Shown here piece after piece: positions 23,272 to 31,596 of a DNA stretch of 54,371 bases. The stretch covers positions 1-54,371 of the forward strand of contig NZ_AUCD01000008.1 in NCBI RefSeq assembly GCF_000429585.1. Reading direction: 5' to 3'. The DNA comes from Atopococcus tabaci DSM 17538 (GTDB lineage: Bacteria; Bacillota; Bacilli; Lactobacillales; Carnobacteriaceae_A). Position numbers and translations under genes: made by a program. The notes under the pieces are model-generated. The model was not told the DNA's origin. It saw nothing but the letters and a program-made list of their open reading frames with translations, and ran no database searches. Each line of letters starts with the position of its first letter. The stretch's first letter is position 1.

Positions 23272-25320
23272 TCAAATGGAAGCGAGAAGTTCGCGTACGT
23301 CTTTGGCTTGCGCAGCCTGTTTCAGTTTCTCGAGAAACGACGGTTTCCCAATAATCTTTCCCCATTCCCGCAAGGCCTGCAAATGATCAGACTGGTTGTC
23401 GGAAGCCAGTACCAATACAACAGAAATTTGGTCTCGTTCTTTATCGGAAAACGGGACTGGCTCTTCCAAGAGCAGCAAACTCATCCCTGACCGGCGGACG
23501 CCTCTAGCGGCTTCCGCATGCGGCATCGCCACTCCTGGAGCCAAGACCACATAAGGTCCGAATTCCAAAATATTTTCAATCATCGCCCTCGGGTAGTCGT
23601 CGGTGATGAACCCTTTTTCCAGCAGCGGTTCAGCCGCTTTCCAAATGGCGCTCGGCCAGTCTGCCGCCTGCTTTTCAAACCGGATATGCGACTCCGGAAG
23701 CGAATCCAAGAGACTTTTTCCGCCGGGTTGTTTGTCTGGTGCAGATTTGGCATACAAAAAACGTTCCAAATCGGCTTTCAATGCGCTTCTGTTATGGATG
23801 GTCGCATGCCGTTCAATCACATCCAGCAAATCAGCAATCGGCCGGGAAGACACGCTTTGTGTGCTCAATCCCATTTCCATGAGGACGGCTTCTTTTTGCG
23901 TTTGGGTCAACAAGGGCTCCACCGTCACCACTTTCCGTCCTTTCGCTTCCAAAGGGATGGTGGTGACGATCAAATCGGCGTCAGGCTGCTTTTCTTCAAA
24001 TTTCCTCAACGAAAGCGGCGGCAGAAACGCCACCCGCCCCGGCAGCAGTTCTTTCAACTGGTTTTCAATGAAACGCGACGTCCCAATGCCTTTGGAACAC
24101 ACGATTTGAAGCGTCATTTGTTGGACCAAAGGATTTTTCTCCCGGCGCAAATACCCACCGAACAAAATGGCGATCAGTGCCAACTCGTTTTCCGGCACTC
24201 GTTTTCCGAGCAGCTCTTCAAACGGCTGCACCGCGAGTTTCGTGAGTTCGTACACTTCCGAATAATCCTTTTGGATGTCTTCATATATGGAAAGGGAGGT
24301 ATGGAACCCATACATGATACGGAAGAACGCGGGCTTAAGATGGAGAATCAAATCTTTTTTCAGTTGGCCCCGCTGATCGAATGTCACTGAAGCGAACTTT
24401 TCAAACCGGTGGATGACTTCTTCCACACAGTGTTCCAGCCGGGCTTCGGTTTCCGTCTCATCCCGCAGCCGGTTTGCCCCGAACAGGAATTGACCGATGA
24501 AAACCGCTTCTTCCGGATGAGCGGCCAGCCAATGGTCTTCCAACACTGTTTGGTAAAGAAGTTCTCCTGATTTTTGGAGGAGGCTGCTGTCAGAAGTTCC
24601 TGCTTCTACAATGTGTCCTTGTCGGATGCGCACGAGAAACAATAACGCGATCTGCAAAAGAAGCTCCTGCATCTCATCTGTGTAATGAACACCAAACACC
24701 TCTTCCACTTTGTTGAGGTTTTCCGACACCGTTTGATGCAGCGTTTCGAACTCCAGCTCTTCCCAGTTTTCTTGAATCAGCAGCAGCTCCTGCGTCAACG
24801 TGGTTTCACGATGCTGTTCCAAACAATACAAGACCAGAAACTGCCGGATGTGCTGTTCTTCCCCTTTCAAGTTTTTCCCTTTCTTCGGGTCATGCCCCAG
24901 CTCGACAAAATAAGGCGCCATCTCCTGTTTCAATTCTTTCAAGTCTTGCATCACCGTGGCTCGGCTGACATCGTTCAAATACGCAATGTCTTCATTAACG
25001 AGCCTCTTGTCGCTCAGCGCTACCCAAAACAACAAACGGATTTTCCGCTCAAGCGGTGTGAACACACGTGTCTCATCCAATTCGCCCAGCTTTTGCTTGA
25101 TGGCATCTTTTTCTGCTTTTTTCAGAAAAAAGCCTTCTTTATGAATCTGCTGCACCGGGGAAAAGCCTTGAGTCTCCAGCCACTCGTCCAACCGCTTGAT
25201 GTCATACTGGACCGTCCGCCGGGAAACCTTCATTTCTTGCGCAATAGCTGATGAACCAACTGGCTGACGCATCTCCAATAAGTACTCCAGCAACCATTTC
25301 AACCGTTCTTCTGGGTACAT
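23272..25320 (-). CDS. PRD-containing transcriptional regulator with EIIA domain
   Basis: A 682-residue regulator of the MtlR/UlaR/BglG class. N-terminal winged helix-turn-helix domains (SSAIAQEMKVSRRTVQYDIKRL and NDVSRATVMQDLKELKQE) are followed by two PTS regulation domains (about 190-400). Next comes an EIIB-like domain with cysteine in IVCSKGIGTSRF and a C-terminal type 2 EIIA domain with histidine in GVAMPHAEAARGV. PTS phosphorylation of these sites would report sugar supply. It lies directly upstream of the ascorbate-type PTS operon, its likely target. Confidence 0.92.
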   Translation of the reverse strand: MYPEERLKWLLEYLLEMRQPVGSSAIAQEMKVSRRTVQYDIKRLDEWLETQGFSPVQQIHKEGFFLKKAEKDAIKQKLGELDETRVFTPLERKIRLLFWVALSDKRLVNEDIAYLNDVSRATVMQDLKELKQEMAPYFVELGHDPKKGKNLKGEEQHIRQFLVLYCLEQHRETTLTQELLLIQENWEELEFETLHQTVSENLNKVEEVFGVHYTDEMQELLLQIALLFLVRIRQGHIVEAGTSDSSLLQKSGELLYQTVLEDHWLAAHPEEAVFIGQFLFGANRLRDETETEARLEHCVEEVIHRFEKFASVTFDQRGQLKKDLILHLKPAFFRIMYGFHTSLSIYEDIQKDYSEVYELTKLAVQPFEELLGKRVPENELALIAILFGGYLRREKNPLVQQMTLQIVCSKGIGTSRFIENQLKELLPGRVAFLPPLSLRKFEEKQPDADLIVTTIPLEAKGRKVVTVEPLLTQTQKEAVLMEMGLSTQSVSSRPIADLLDVIERHATIHNRSALKADLERFLYAKSAPDKQPGGKSLLDSLPESHIRFEKQAADWPSAIWKAAEPLLEKGFITDDYPRAMIENILEFGPYVVLAPGVAMPHAEAARGVRRSGMSLLLLEEPVPFSDKERDQISVVLVLASDNQSDHLQALREWGKIIGKPSFLEKLKQAAQAKDVRELLASI

Positions 25321-25417
25321 GGGCTTCCCCTCCTTATTTTATGAGGCGCTTTGTTTCCCCTCTTCTATTACTGAAGTAAACTCAAATTTGTCGCTCACTC
25401 CATTAATAGAGAGGGCC

Positions 25418-25514
25418 AATTAATGAAGTAGAGGCAAAAAATCACCTCAGTTCATTAGTAGAACCTTCCAATTAATGAACTGAACCAAATATCCAGCGCC
25501 ACTTCATTAATTGA
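25418..25514. repeat. 52-bp phased inverted-repeat array 6 (2 units)
   Basis: A fourth arm type, AATTAATGAAGT / ACTTCATTAATT, again with a 52-bp step (AATTAATGAA at 25418 and 25470). The spacer is ACCTTCC. A degenerate unit can be traced upstream from about 25366. It lies between the PRD regulator start and the acetyltransferase stop, and I see no separate terminator for the latter, so array 6 may form its 3' end. Confidence 0.7.
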
Positions 25515-25553
25515 GTCCAGCTTCCGATCCAGCTTGCTGCTTCCTTACCGACC

Positions 25554-26117
25554 TCATTCTTCCCCAATTTCCCGCATCACCCGACATGGGTTCCCCACCG
25601 CCACCACATTTTTCGGAATATCTTTTGTCACGACGCTGCCTGCTCCGATGATGGAGTTTTCTCCGATGGTCACGCCCGGCATGATTTGAACGCCTGACCC
25701 AACCCACACGTTATCCTCGATGCGGACAGGCAGATTGTATTGCAGCCCTTTTCTGCGCAGCTCCGGCTTGATCGGGTGCGTCCCTGCTGAAATGGTCACG
25801 TTCGGGCCGATCATCACATAATCTCCTATGTAAATATGCGTATCATCCACCAGTGTGAGGTTGAAATTCGCATACACCTTTTTCCCGAAATGTACATGCT
25901 GGCCTCCCCAGTTGGCTCGTAGCGGCGGCTCGATGTAGCAGCCTTCTCCAATTTCCGCAAACATCTCTTGAAGCAGCTCCGCCCTCTTCTTGCCTTCAGA
26001 TGGACGCGTTGCGTTAAAGTCGTACAACTTCTCCAAGCACACCTGTTGACGGGCCAGCACCTCCGCATCGTTGGGGTCATAAATTTCTCTGCTGTGCAGC
26101 TTATCGTATGCATTCAT
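25554..26117 (-). CDS. maa: Maltose/galactoside O-acetyltransferase
   Basis: A 187-residue left-handed beta-helix acetyltransferase (Maa/LacA/NodL group), transferring acetyl from acetyl-CoA to a sugar hydroxyl. It has an N-terminal helical cap (YDKLHSREIYDPNDAEVLARQ), hexapeptide repeats from residue 75 on, and the catalytic histidine in ISAGTHPI. It is a single gene. The biological substrate is usually uncertain in this family. Confidence 0.92.
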   Translation of the reverse strand: MNAYDKLHSREIYDPNDAEVLARQQVCLEKLYDFNATRPSEGKKRAELLQEMFAEIGEGCYIEPPLRANWGGQHVHFGKKVYANFNLTLVDDTHIYIGDYVMIGPNVTISAGTHPIKPELRRKGLQYNLPVRIEDNVWVGSGVQIMPGVTIGENSIIGAGSVVTKDIPKNVVAVGNPCRVMREIGEE

Positions 26118-26199
26118 GTGAGCTCTCCTTCAGCCAAATGATAAGGCTTTCTTTTTATTTTAGCGTAGTCATCTCGCAAAGAACAGATAAATTTGCGTG

Positions 26200-26234
26200 A
26201 AAAAAGCCGCCCTCTTTCTATAAGAGGACGGCTC
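26200..26234 (-). terminator. Terminator of the M23 peptidase gene
   Basis: AGCCGTCCTCTT and AAGAGGGCGGCT flank a short loop, followed by TTTTTT on the minus strand. Confidence 0.85.
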
Positions 26235-26242
26235 AAAAATTA

Positions 26243-26836
26243 TTATTTCAATCCAATATACGGTGCGGGATTGACTTGTTTGTTGTTCAAGTAAACTTCA
26301 AAGTGCAAGTGGACGCCGGTGGATGCGCCGGTTGTGCCCATCGTGCCGATTTGCTGTCCGGCTTTGACTTTCTGGCCTTCCTTGACTTTCAAGCTGCCTG
26401 TTTTCATGTGGGCATACAAGGTTTGCAAGCCGTTTCCATGATCTATTTTCACGTACCAGCCCCAGCCTTTGTCGTAGCGGACGCGTGTGACTTTCCCGCT
26501 TTGGGCAGACACAATCGGACCGCTGCCGGCGATATCAATTCCGGCATGGAATTTTCTTGTTTTATAAATCGGGTGAATGCGGTAGCCGAAAGGAGAGCTC
26601 ACTCTGCCTTTTGCTGGTATTTTCAGTTTTGGAATGGCGGTTGTTTTCCCAGCCACTTTTACAATCATTTCTTGAGAAGGAGCTTCAGTAGGAACATCTG
26701 CAGTATAGGCCTCCATGCTTGCGGATCCGGCTAACACGGTGAAAGAAGCGGCGGCGACAATCCATTTAACAGAACCTTTAAGTACACGCTGTTTAAATGT
26801 TTCTGACACTTTATGTGTGATCGTGCGTACGGTCAT
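26243..26836 (-). CDS. M23 family metallopeptidase, exported
   Basis: A 197-residue cell-wall endopeptidase. A basic N-terminus and hydrophobic segment (WIVAAASFTVLAGSA) form a signal or anchor. The M23 domain fills residues 75-197, with zinc ligands in KFHAGIDIAGSG and HLHFEVYLNN. It is closely similar to the catalytic domain of the LysM protein at 17000-18148 (SPFGYRIHPIYKTR versus SGYGYRNHPISSIR). ATG 26836 is preceded by AAAGGAGA; a TTG-started longer frame is not supported. Confidence 0.9.
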   Translation of the reverse strand: MTVRTITHKVSETFKQRVLKGSVKWIVAAASFTVLAGSASMEAYTADVPTEAPSQEMIVKVAGKTTAIPKLKIPAKGRVSSPFGYRIHPIYKTRKFHAGIDIAGSGPIVSAQSGKVTRVRYDKGWGWYVKIDHGNGLQTLYAHMKTGSLKVKEGQKVKAGQQIGTMGTTGASTGVHLHFEVYLNNKQVNPAPYIGLK

Positions 26837-26987
26837 GTGGCTGTTCTTCTCCTTTAAGGTCAAATTGGTTTCTCAGAATTTAGAATACTTTATTAGTATA
26901 CTGATTTTTTTGATTATAACTACACATTTTTTCTTTTTTAACATAACTGTAATCAAAAAACGCTTTTTCGTAACAAATGATGGTTAT

Positions 26988-27022
26988 AAAAGAGGTTCCG
27001 CCGATTGGACGGAACCTCTTTG
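26988..27022 (-). terminator. Terminator of the GH2-GPH operon
   Basis: AGAGGTTCCG and CGGAACCTCT flank CCGATTGGA, with A and T runs outside. The stem is almost the same as that of the amidase terminator at 36403-36430. Confidence 0.85.
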
Positions 27023-27025
27023 CGT

Positions 27026-28405
27026 TTACTGTTCTTTTGCAGCTTTTCTTTCTTCTAAAATCTTCAAAGCTTCATTAAATTCTGTCTCGGTGTAGTCATA
27101 GCGCATAAGCAATAGGAGTCTCAACAATGACCCCAATGCCGGCAGCAAGGAAATGACGAAGAACAATCCGGTCAGTGTCTCAGGAGATTGCGCCACGTTC
27201 GGCTGGTAACCGATCACGGACAAAATGATTCCGGTAGTCGCTCCAGCAAGAGCCACGGACAATTTCCCGGTAAACGTCTGCCCGCTGAATGCGATCGCTT
27301 CGAAGCGTTTGCCGGTTTTCACTTCACTGTACTCAATCGTTTCGGCCAGCATGGATGAAATCAATGGGCCAGTTGAGGAATACAGAGTCTGTGTGATCGC
27401 CAAGAATGCAATGACCAATCCCACGTTGTCGTAACCAATTGCAAAGAAGGCAATACGGAGTGCGATATCCATCACCAAAATCGTCATCAATAAATTCCGC
27501 TTTTTGAATCGTTTCGTCAATGCCGGAATTAAGAAAAATCCGACCGCACTGAACGTTCCGATCAATCCGAATGTACTCATCAATTCCGGTGCACTCAAGT
27601 TATACGTAAAGAAGTAAACGATGATGCCTTGAACGATATTCATGAAAATGTTCAAGAAGAAAATCAACAAAATCTTGAATAAGTAATTGTTGGCTTTCAA
27701 CGAATCGATCAAGTCGCTGACTTTCACTTTCTCGTCACGTTTGGTGTCGACCCGCTCTTTCACGTTTTTGTAGCCGAACAACATCAAGAAGTACGCAACT
27801 ACCATGATGACACTGACAGTCAACAAGTAGCTGGTGTCGGCCGCAAAGTTGTTGTTGCGGAACATGCCGACCATCAACGGTACGACGAATCCGACAAGTC
27901 CTTGTCCGCCGTATACACCTAAGTTGGCTGTCGTCAGCAAGTTCGTGCGGTCTTGTCCGTTTTTGGAAATGACCGCTGCAATGGACCAGAACGGGATGTC
28001 AGAAATCGTGTAGACAGTTCCCCACAAAATATAAGTGGCTCCCGCATAAATCACTTTACCGGTTGTGCTGATGTCCGGAGACATAAAGCACAAAATCGTG
28101 GAAGCAACAATCAAGATCGGGGTGAATTTCAAATACCCTCTGAACTTCCCAGTTTTTGTCTGGCGCGAGTCCATGATTCCGGCAACCATAGGGTCATTGA
28201 ATGCGTCCCACAAACGTGCAATCAAAAAGATGATACTGGCTGCCCCGGCTGTGATTCCCAAAATGTCTGTGTAAAAGTACAAGATGAACGTTCCAACCAA
28301 TCCAAAGCTGAAACATTGTCCGAAGCCGTAACAAAAGTACGCGAGGTATTCTTTAAAGGGTATTTTTTCATATACAACAGCTTCTTGCTGAGTTGCGTGC
28401 TCCAT
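27026..28405 (-). CDS. GPH-family glycoside/uronide cation symporter
   Basis: A 459-residue transporter of the glycoside-pentoside-hexuronide family with twelve predicted helices. Family motifs are FLIARLWDAFNDPMVAGIMD near residue 65 and a second-half loop around ETIEYSEVKTGKRFEA. It should import a beta-glycoside together with a cation, with no phosphorylation. It follows the GH2 gene by 15 bases, so the imported glycoside is presumably the enzyme's substrate. Confidence 0.92.
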   Translation of the reverse strand: MEHATQQEAVVYEKIPFKEYLAYFCYGFGQCFSFGLVGTFILYFYTDILGITAGAASIIFLIARLWDAFNDPMVAGIMDSRQTKTGKFRGYLKFTPILIVASTILCFMSPDISTTGKVIYAGATYILWGTVYTISDIPFWSIAAVISKNGQDRTNLLTTANLGVYGGQGLVGFVVPLMVGMFRNNNFAADTSYLLTVSVIMVVAYFLMLFGYKNVKERVDTKRDEKVKVSDLIDSLKANNYLFKILLIFFLNIFMNIVQGIIVYFFTYNLSAPELMSTFGLIGTFSAVGFFLIPALTKRFKKRNLLMTILVMDIALRIAFFAIGYDNVGLVIAFLAITQTLYSSTGPLISSMLAETIEYSEVKTGKRFEAIAFSGQTFTGKLSVALAGATTGIILSVIGYQPNVAQSPETLTGLFFVISLLPALGSLLRLLLLMRYDYTETEFNEALKILEERKAAKEQ

Positions 28406-28420
28406 TTTTATTCCTCCTGG

Positions 28421-30190
28421 TTATTTAAAGATGAATCCGTACTGACGTTTTGACTCCAAGATGGACCGAATCACTGCCGGATCGAATTTGTATTCATGAC
28501 GGTGGTTTAACAAGCCGTTGACTTCTTGCTCCACATCCGTCAGTTGCGTGTAGCAGAAGCCAACGCCGTAAGGGATGTCCATGACGACTTCTGTGAGGGC
28601 GGCAATTTTGTCGATCACTTCTTCTTTTGAAGCGATGCGCTCGCCGTAGCCCCAAGCCGCTTCCACTTCTTCTTCCTGGTAAGCCACTCCGCCGTATTCG
28701 CTCACCATGAACGGCACGTCCTCGTTCACGTAGCCATCGCAGAACATTTTGCGGCCGCTCGTTTTCGATGGGCTCGTTTCAAAGGCATCGGTTTTGTCCT
28801 CGTAACTTTGTGCCATCGTTTCTTCGTTCGAGTTGTAGTCATGGATGGTGCTGATGTCTGTCAGCGTCTGTTCCCATCCGTCGTTTCCGATGACCAACCG
28901 CGTGCGGTCCAAGCTTTTTACTTTGTAATACAACGCGTTCACCAAATGCTGCTCTTCTTCGTTATGGGAAATCTCGTTGACGCCCCAGGATTCGTTCATG
29001 ACAACATAGGCGATAACACTCGGGTGGTTGATGTGTTTTTGGACAAATCCTGGAATCTCTTCAAAAACGTTTTCAACCGCTTCGTTGCTGAACTCGAAGA
29101 AACTTGGCATCTCTGCCCACATCACCAATCCCAATGCATCACACATATACAGCAGTTTGTGGTTTTCAATCTTTTGGTGCATCCGGATGCCGTTGAAGCC
29201 CATCTCTTTGACCTTCAACAAATCATCCAACATTTCTTCTGTTGTTCCGGTCATGCCGCCATCATGGTAATAGCCTTGGTTCAAAATCAACTTTTGATAA
29301 AACTCTTGGTCGTTCAAGTAGACTTTGTTGTTGCGCGCTTCGATGTCCCGCATGCCGAAGTACCCGGTGATGTCATCCGTCACTTCCCCAGCATATTCCA
29401 CACGGTATGTGACGTCATACAATTCAGGGCTGTCCGGATGCCAGAAGAACAGACGGAAGTTCGCTAAGTCGCTGCTCACATCCACTGAAAACTTCGCGCG
29501 GCGGTTTTTGAACATCGTGCTTGCTTTCGTGATTGTTTGTCCTTGGTAACTGACTTCGACGATCAAGCTTGCCGGAACGTCACGGTTGATCATGGCGTCA
29601 ATCTCCAGCTCTGCTTCGTGGATGTTCGGTTTGATTTGATGATTTGTCAAATACACTTCGCCGGTTTCTTCCAGCCACACGTTTTGCCAAATGCCGATGG
29701 TGCGCGTGTACCAGCACAAGAAGTTCGACTGCTTCCAGCTTTGCTTTCCAAGTGGCTGAGCCGGTTCGTTGTAGTCTTCCACCCGCACTTGCAGTTCGTT
29801 GACCGCTTTCAATTCATCCGTCACATCAATCTCAAATGGCACGTGCCCTCCTTGATGGGACGCGACATGGACACCGTTCAGCCAAATGTCACTGCGGTAA
29901 TCCACCGCTTCAAAATTCAATACGTACCGTTTGCCCGCTTTCTTTTCCGCTTCAAATTTTAAGCGGTACCAAACGACCGGATAATATGTGCTTTCTTCGA
30001 TGCCTGATTTCTCGAAAGTGTAACTATAGGGCACCACGATTTCTTGATCAAACCGTTCACTCGGCAGCGGCTCATGTCTGTTCGCGCTTTCATCTTTATC
30101 AAAATAAAAATCCCATTTTCCATTCAAATCTTTCCAATTTTTACGTATTTTCTGAGGATTCGGAAACGACAATTTCTCATAATCCAACAT
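28421..30190 (-). CDS. Glycoside hydrolase family 2 enzyme
   Basis: A 589-residue cytoplasmic retaining beta-glycosidase. It has a sugar-binding jelly-roll domain (about 10-180, with YRSDIWLNGVHVASHQGGHVPF), an immunoglobulin-like domain (180-280) and a TIM barrel. The acid/base glutamate is in YVVMNESWGVNE and the nucleophile glutamate in PFMVSEYGG. Such pairs with a GPH transporter are often labelled beta-glucuronidase, but the NxK motif that recognises the uronate carboxyl in true glucuronidases is not visible in the C-terminal region (EQEVNGLLNHRHEYKFD). A beta-galactoside or other neutral glycoside is as likely. Confidence 0.88.
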   Translation of the reverse strand: MLDYEKLSFPNPQKIRKNWKDLNGKWDFYFDKDESANRHEPLPSERFDQEIVVPYSYTFEKSGIEESTYYPVVWYRLKFEAEKKAGKRYVLNFEAVDYRSDIWLNGVHVASHQGGHVPFEIDVTDELKAVNELQVRVEDYNEPAQPLGKQSWKQSNFLCWYTRTIGIWQNVWLEETGEVYLTNHQIKPNIHEAELEIDAMINRDVPASLIVEVSYQGQTITKASTMFKNRRAKFSVDVSSDLANFRLFFWHPDSPELYDVTYRVEYAGEVTDDITGYFGMRDIEARNNKVYLNDQEFYQKLILNQGYYHDGGMTGTTEEMLDDLLKVKEMGFNGIRMHQKIENHKLLYMCDALGLVMWAEMPSFFEFSNEAVENVFEEIPGFVQKHINHPSVIAYVVMNESWGVNEISHNEEEQHLVNALYYKVKSLDRTRLVIGNDGWEQTLTDISTIHDYNSNEETMAQSYEDKTDAFETSPSKTSGRKMFCDGYVNEDVPFMVSEYGGVAYQEEEVEAAWGYGERIASKEEVIDKIAALTEVVMDIPYGVGFCYTQLTDVEQEVNGLLNHRHEYKFDPAVIRSILESKRQYGFIFK

Positions 30191-30241
30191 AGTTTGTTTT
30201 CCCCCTTATGACTGATTAGCTATTTCGTACTTCAGTTAATC

Positions 30242-30253
30242 AATTAGCTAATT
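30242..30253. promoter_or_regulatory. Candidate ArsR-type operator
   Basis: AATTAGCTAATT is a perfect 12-bp palindrome in the control region between the GH2 and ArsR-type genes. A second ATTAGCTA lies 28 bp upstream at 30215, on the same strand. Both sit where a divergent regulator would act. Confidence 0.5.
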
Positions 30254-30281
30254 ACAATAATAAGAAAGAATGATTCCGCTG

Positions 30282-30310
30282 TCAACAGTTTGTTGTTCAA
30301 ATGGTATACT
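30282..30310 (+). promoter_or_regulatory. Candidate promoter of the ArsR-type gene
   Basis: TCAACA (30282-30287), 17 bases, then TATACT (30305-30310), 28 bases before the start codon. The -35 matches consensus at four of six positions. Confidence 0.5.
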
Positions 30311-30338
30311 ATATTTAAACACGTTGAGGAGGATGATA

Positions 30339-31259
30339 ATGAAAGAAGTGAACCGTACGTATCTAAAGGTTGATTCAAGCCACAGTCCGTTCTTCAGCGC
30401 CTTAGCTTCGGAGACACGATTGAAAATCATCGAACTGATCCAAAATAAAAGTTTATCCATTCAAGACATCAGCAGCGAGCTGGGATTGTCTTCTGCCGTG
30501 ATTACGAAACATGTGAATATCCTTGAAAAAGCGGACATCATCCGCTCGTATTCTGAAAAAGGCATTCGCGGCCGTTTGAAAATGTGCCAGTTGAATGCTT
30601 ACGAAGTGATGTTGATTTTCAACAACAACTACGAAGCGCCAAATGAACGGATGGTGGAAAAATCCATCCCCATCGGATCGTACCATGATTTTCATGTATC
30701 TGAACCGTGCGGCATGGCCTCCAAGCAATCATTGATCGGGCACATCGACAACCCAGATGTGTTTTATTATCCTGAAAGAGAGAAAATCCAGCTCATCTGG
30801 TTCACCTCCGGACACATTGCCTACTTTATCCCGACCTATGACATCGCGTTGGATGACTTGGCTTCCTTGGAGATTTCTTTTGAAATTTGTGCCGAGTATC
30901 CCGGATACAACAACCGGTTCAAATCGGACATCGCGTTTTCTCTCAACGGCATCGATTTGGTGACGTGGACCGCTCCCGGGGATTACGGCGGCAGAAAAGG
31001 AAATTACACTCCCTCTTGGTGGGAACTCGGAACCGAATACGGTGAATTGATTACGCTAAAAGTATCCGATGAAGGAACTTTTTTGAACGGCTTGAAAGTG
31101 AGCGGCTGCACCCTTGAAGAAGTGTTGGCGGTCCAAAAAAATGCGCTGGACTTCCAAATTACCGCCCCTGCCGACACCCCCAATTCAGGCGGGCTCAACT
31201 TGTTTGGCGAACACTTCGGAGATTATGCGCAGCACATTAAGGTGAAGTATTTTTATTGA
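30339..31259 (+). CDS. ArsR-type regulator with C-terminal ligand domain
   Basis: A 306-residue regulator. Residues 10-85 are a winged helix (FFSALASETRLKIIELIQNK, SIQDISSELGLSSAVITKHVNIL) of the ArsR family. The remaining 200 residues form a separate domain, probably beta-rich, that is absent from small metal-sensing ArsR proteins and likely senses a sugar. No cysteine metal site is evident in the recognition helix. GAGGAGG lies six bases before ATG 30339; ATG 30333 is too close. It is divergent from the GH2-GPH operon, its expected target. Confidence 0.85.
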   Translation: MKEVNRTYLKVDSSHSPFFSALASETRLKIIELIQNKSLSIQDISSELGLSSAVITKHVNILEKADIIRSYSEKGIRGRLKMCQLNAYEVMLIFNNNYEAPNERMVEKSIPIGSYHDFHVSEPCGMASKQSLIGHIDNPDVFYYPEREKIQLIWFTSGHIAYFIPTYDIALDDLASLEISFEICAEYPGYNNRFKSDIAFSLNGIDLVTWTAPGDYGGRKGNYTPSWWELGTEYGELITLKVSDEGTFLNGLKVSGCTLEEVLAVQKNALDFQITAPADTPNSGGLNLFGEHFGDYAQHIKVKYFY

Positions 31260-31285
31260 AGAATCAAAATGGTTCTTCTTTATTT

Positions 31286-31323
31286 GGCATTGGTGAGTCA
31301 AAGCAACTCACCAATGCCTTTTT
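31286..31323 (+). terminator. Terminator of the ArsR-type gene
   Basis: GGCATTGGTGAGT and ACTCACCAATGCC form a perfect 13-bp stem with a 7-base loop, then TTTTT. Confidence 0.9.
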
Positions 31324-31344
31324 GTGGTTGCGCGGCTTTGCAGT

Positions 31345-31545
31345 GGAAATCAAACTCACGACTCCCAACCAGAGCTAAGTTTCACTTAGAGAGCACCTAT
31401 TTCAAACTCACGCTTCCCAAACAAACTCCAGTTTCATTTAGACCCCGTCTATTTCAAACTCACGCCGCAAACTGAGAGCCGAGCTTGAAATACAGGGCTC
31501 TTATATTAAAGTGAGGGAATAAAAAGACCTTCCAGTTTAAATTGA
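31345..31545. repeat. 52-bp phased inverted-repeat array 7 (4 units)
   Basis: Units at 31345-31389, 31397-31441, 31449-31493 and 31501-31545, each 45 bp with 7-bp spacers. The middle left arms are CTATTTCAAACTC and the inner part (ACGCTTCCCAAACAAACTCC and similar) has the same direction as arrays 2b, 4 and 5. Outer units are degenerate. It lies between the terminators of two convergent genes. Confidence 0.8.
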
Positions 31546-31553
31546 AGCACAAT

Positions 31554-31596
31554 AAAAATGAGACTAGGACAAAAGTCCCAGTCTCATCCTTTTTTT
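31554..31596 (-). terminator. Terminator of the zinc-ribbon operon
   Basis: TGAGACTAGGAC and GTCCCAGTCTCA flank AAAA, with A and T runs outside; probably works both ways. It overlaps the stop codon of the 31595-32992 gene by two bases. Confidence 0.85.

Noticed and set aside
30261..30460. Antisense ORF over the ArsR-type gene start
   Set aside because: Overlaps the start of a well-supported gene and its promoter, without a ribosome site.
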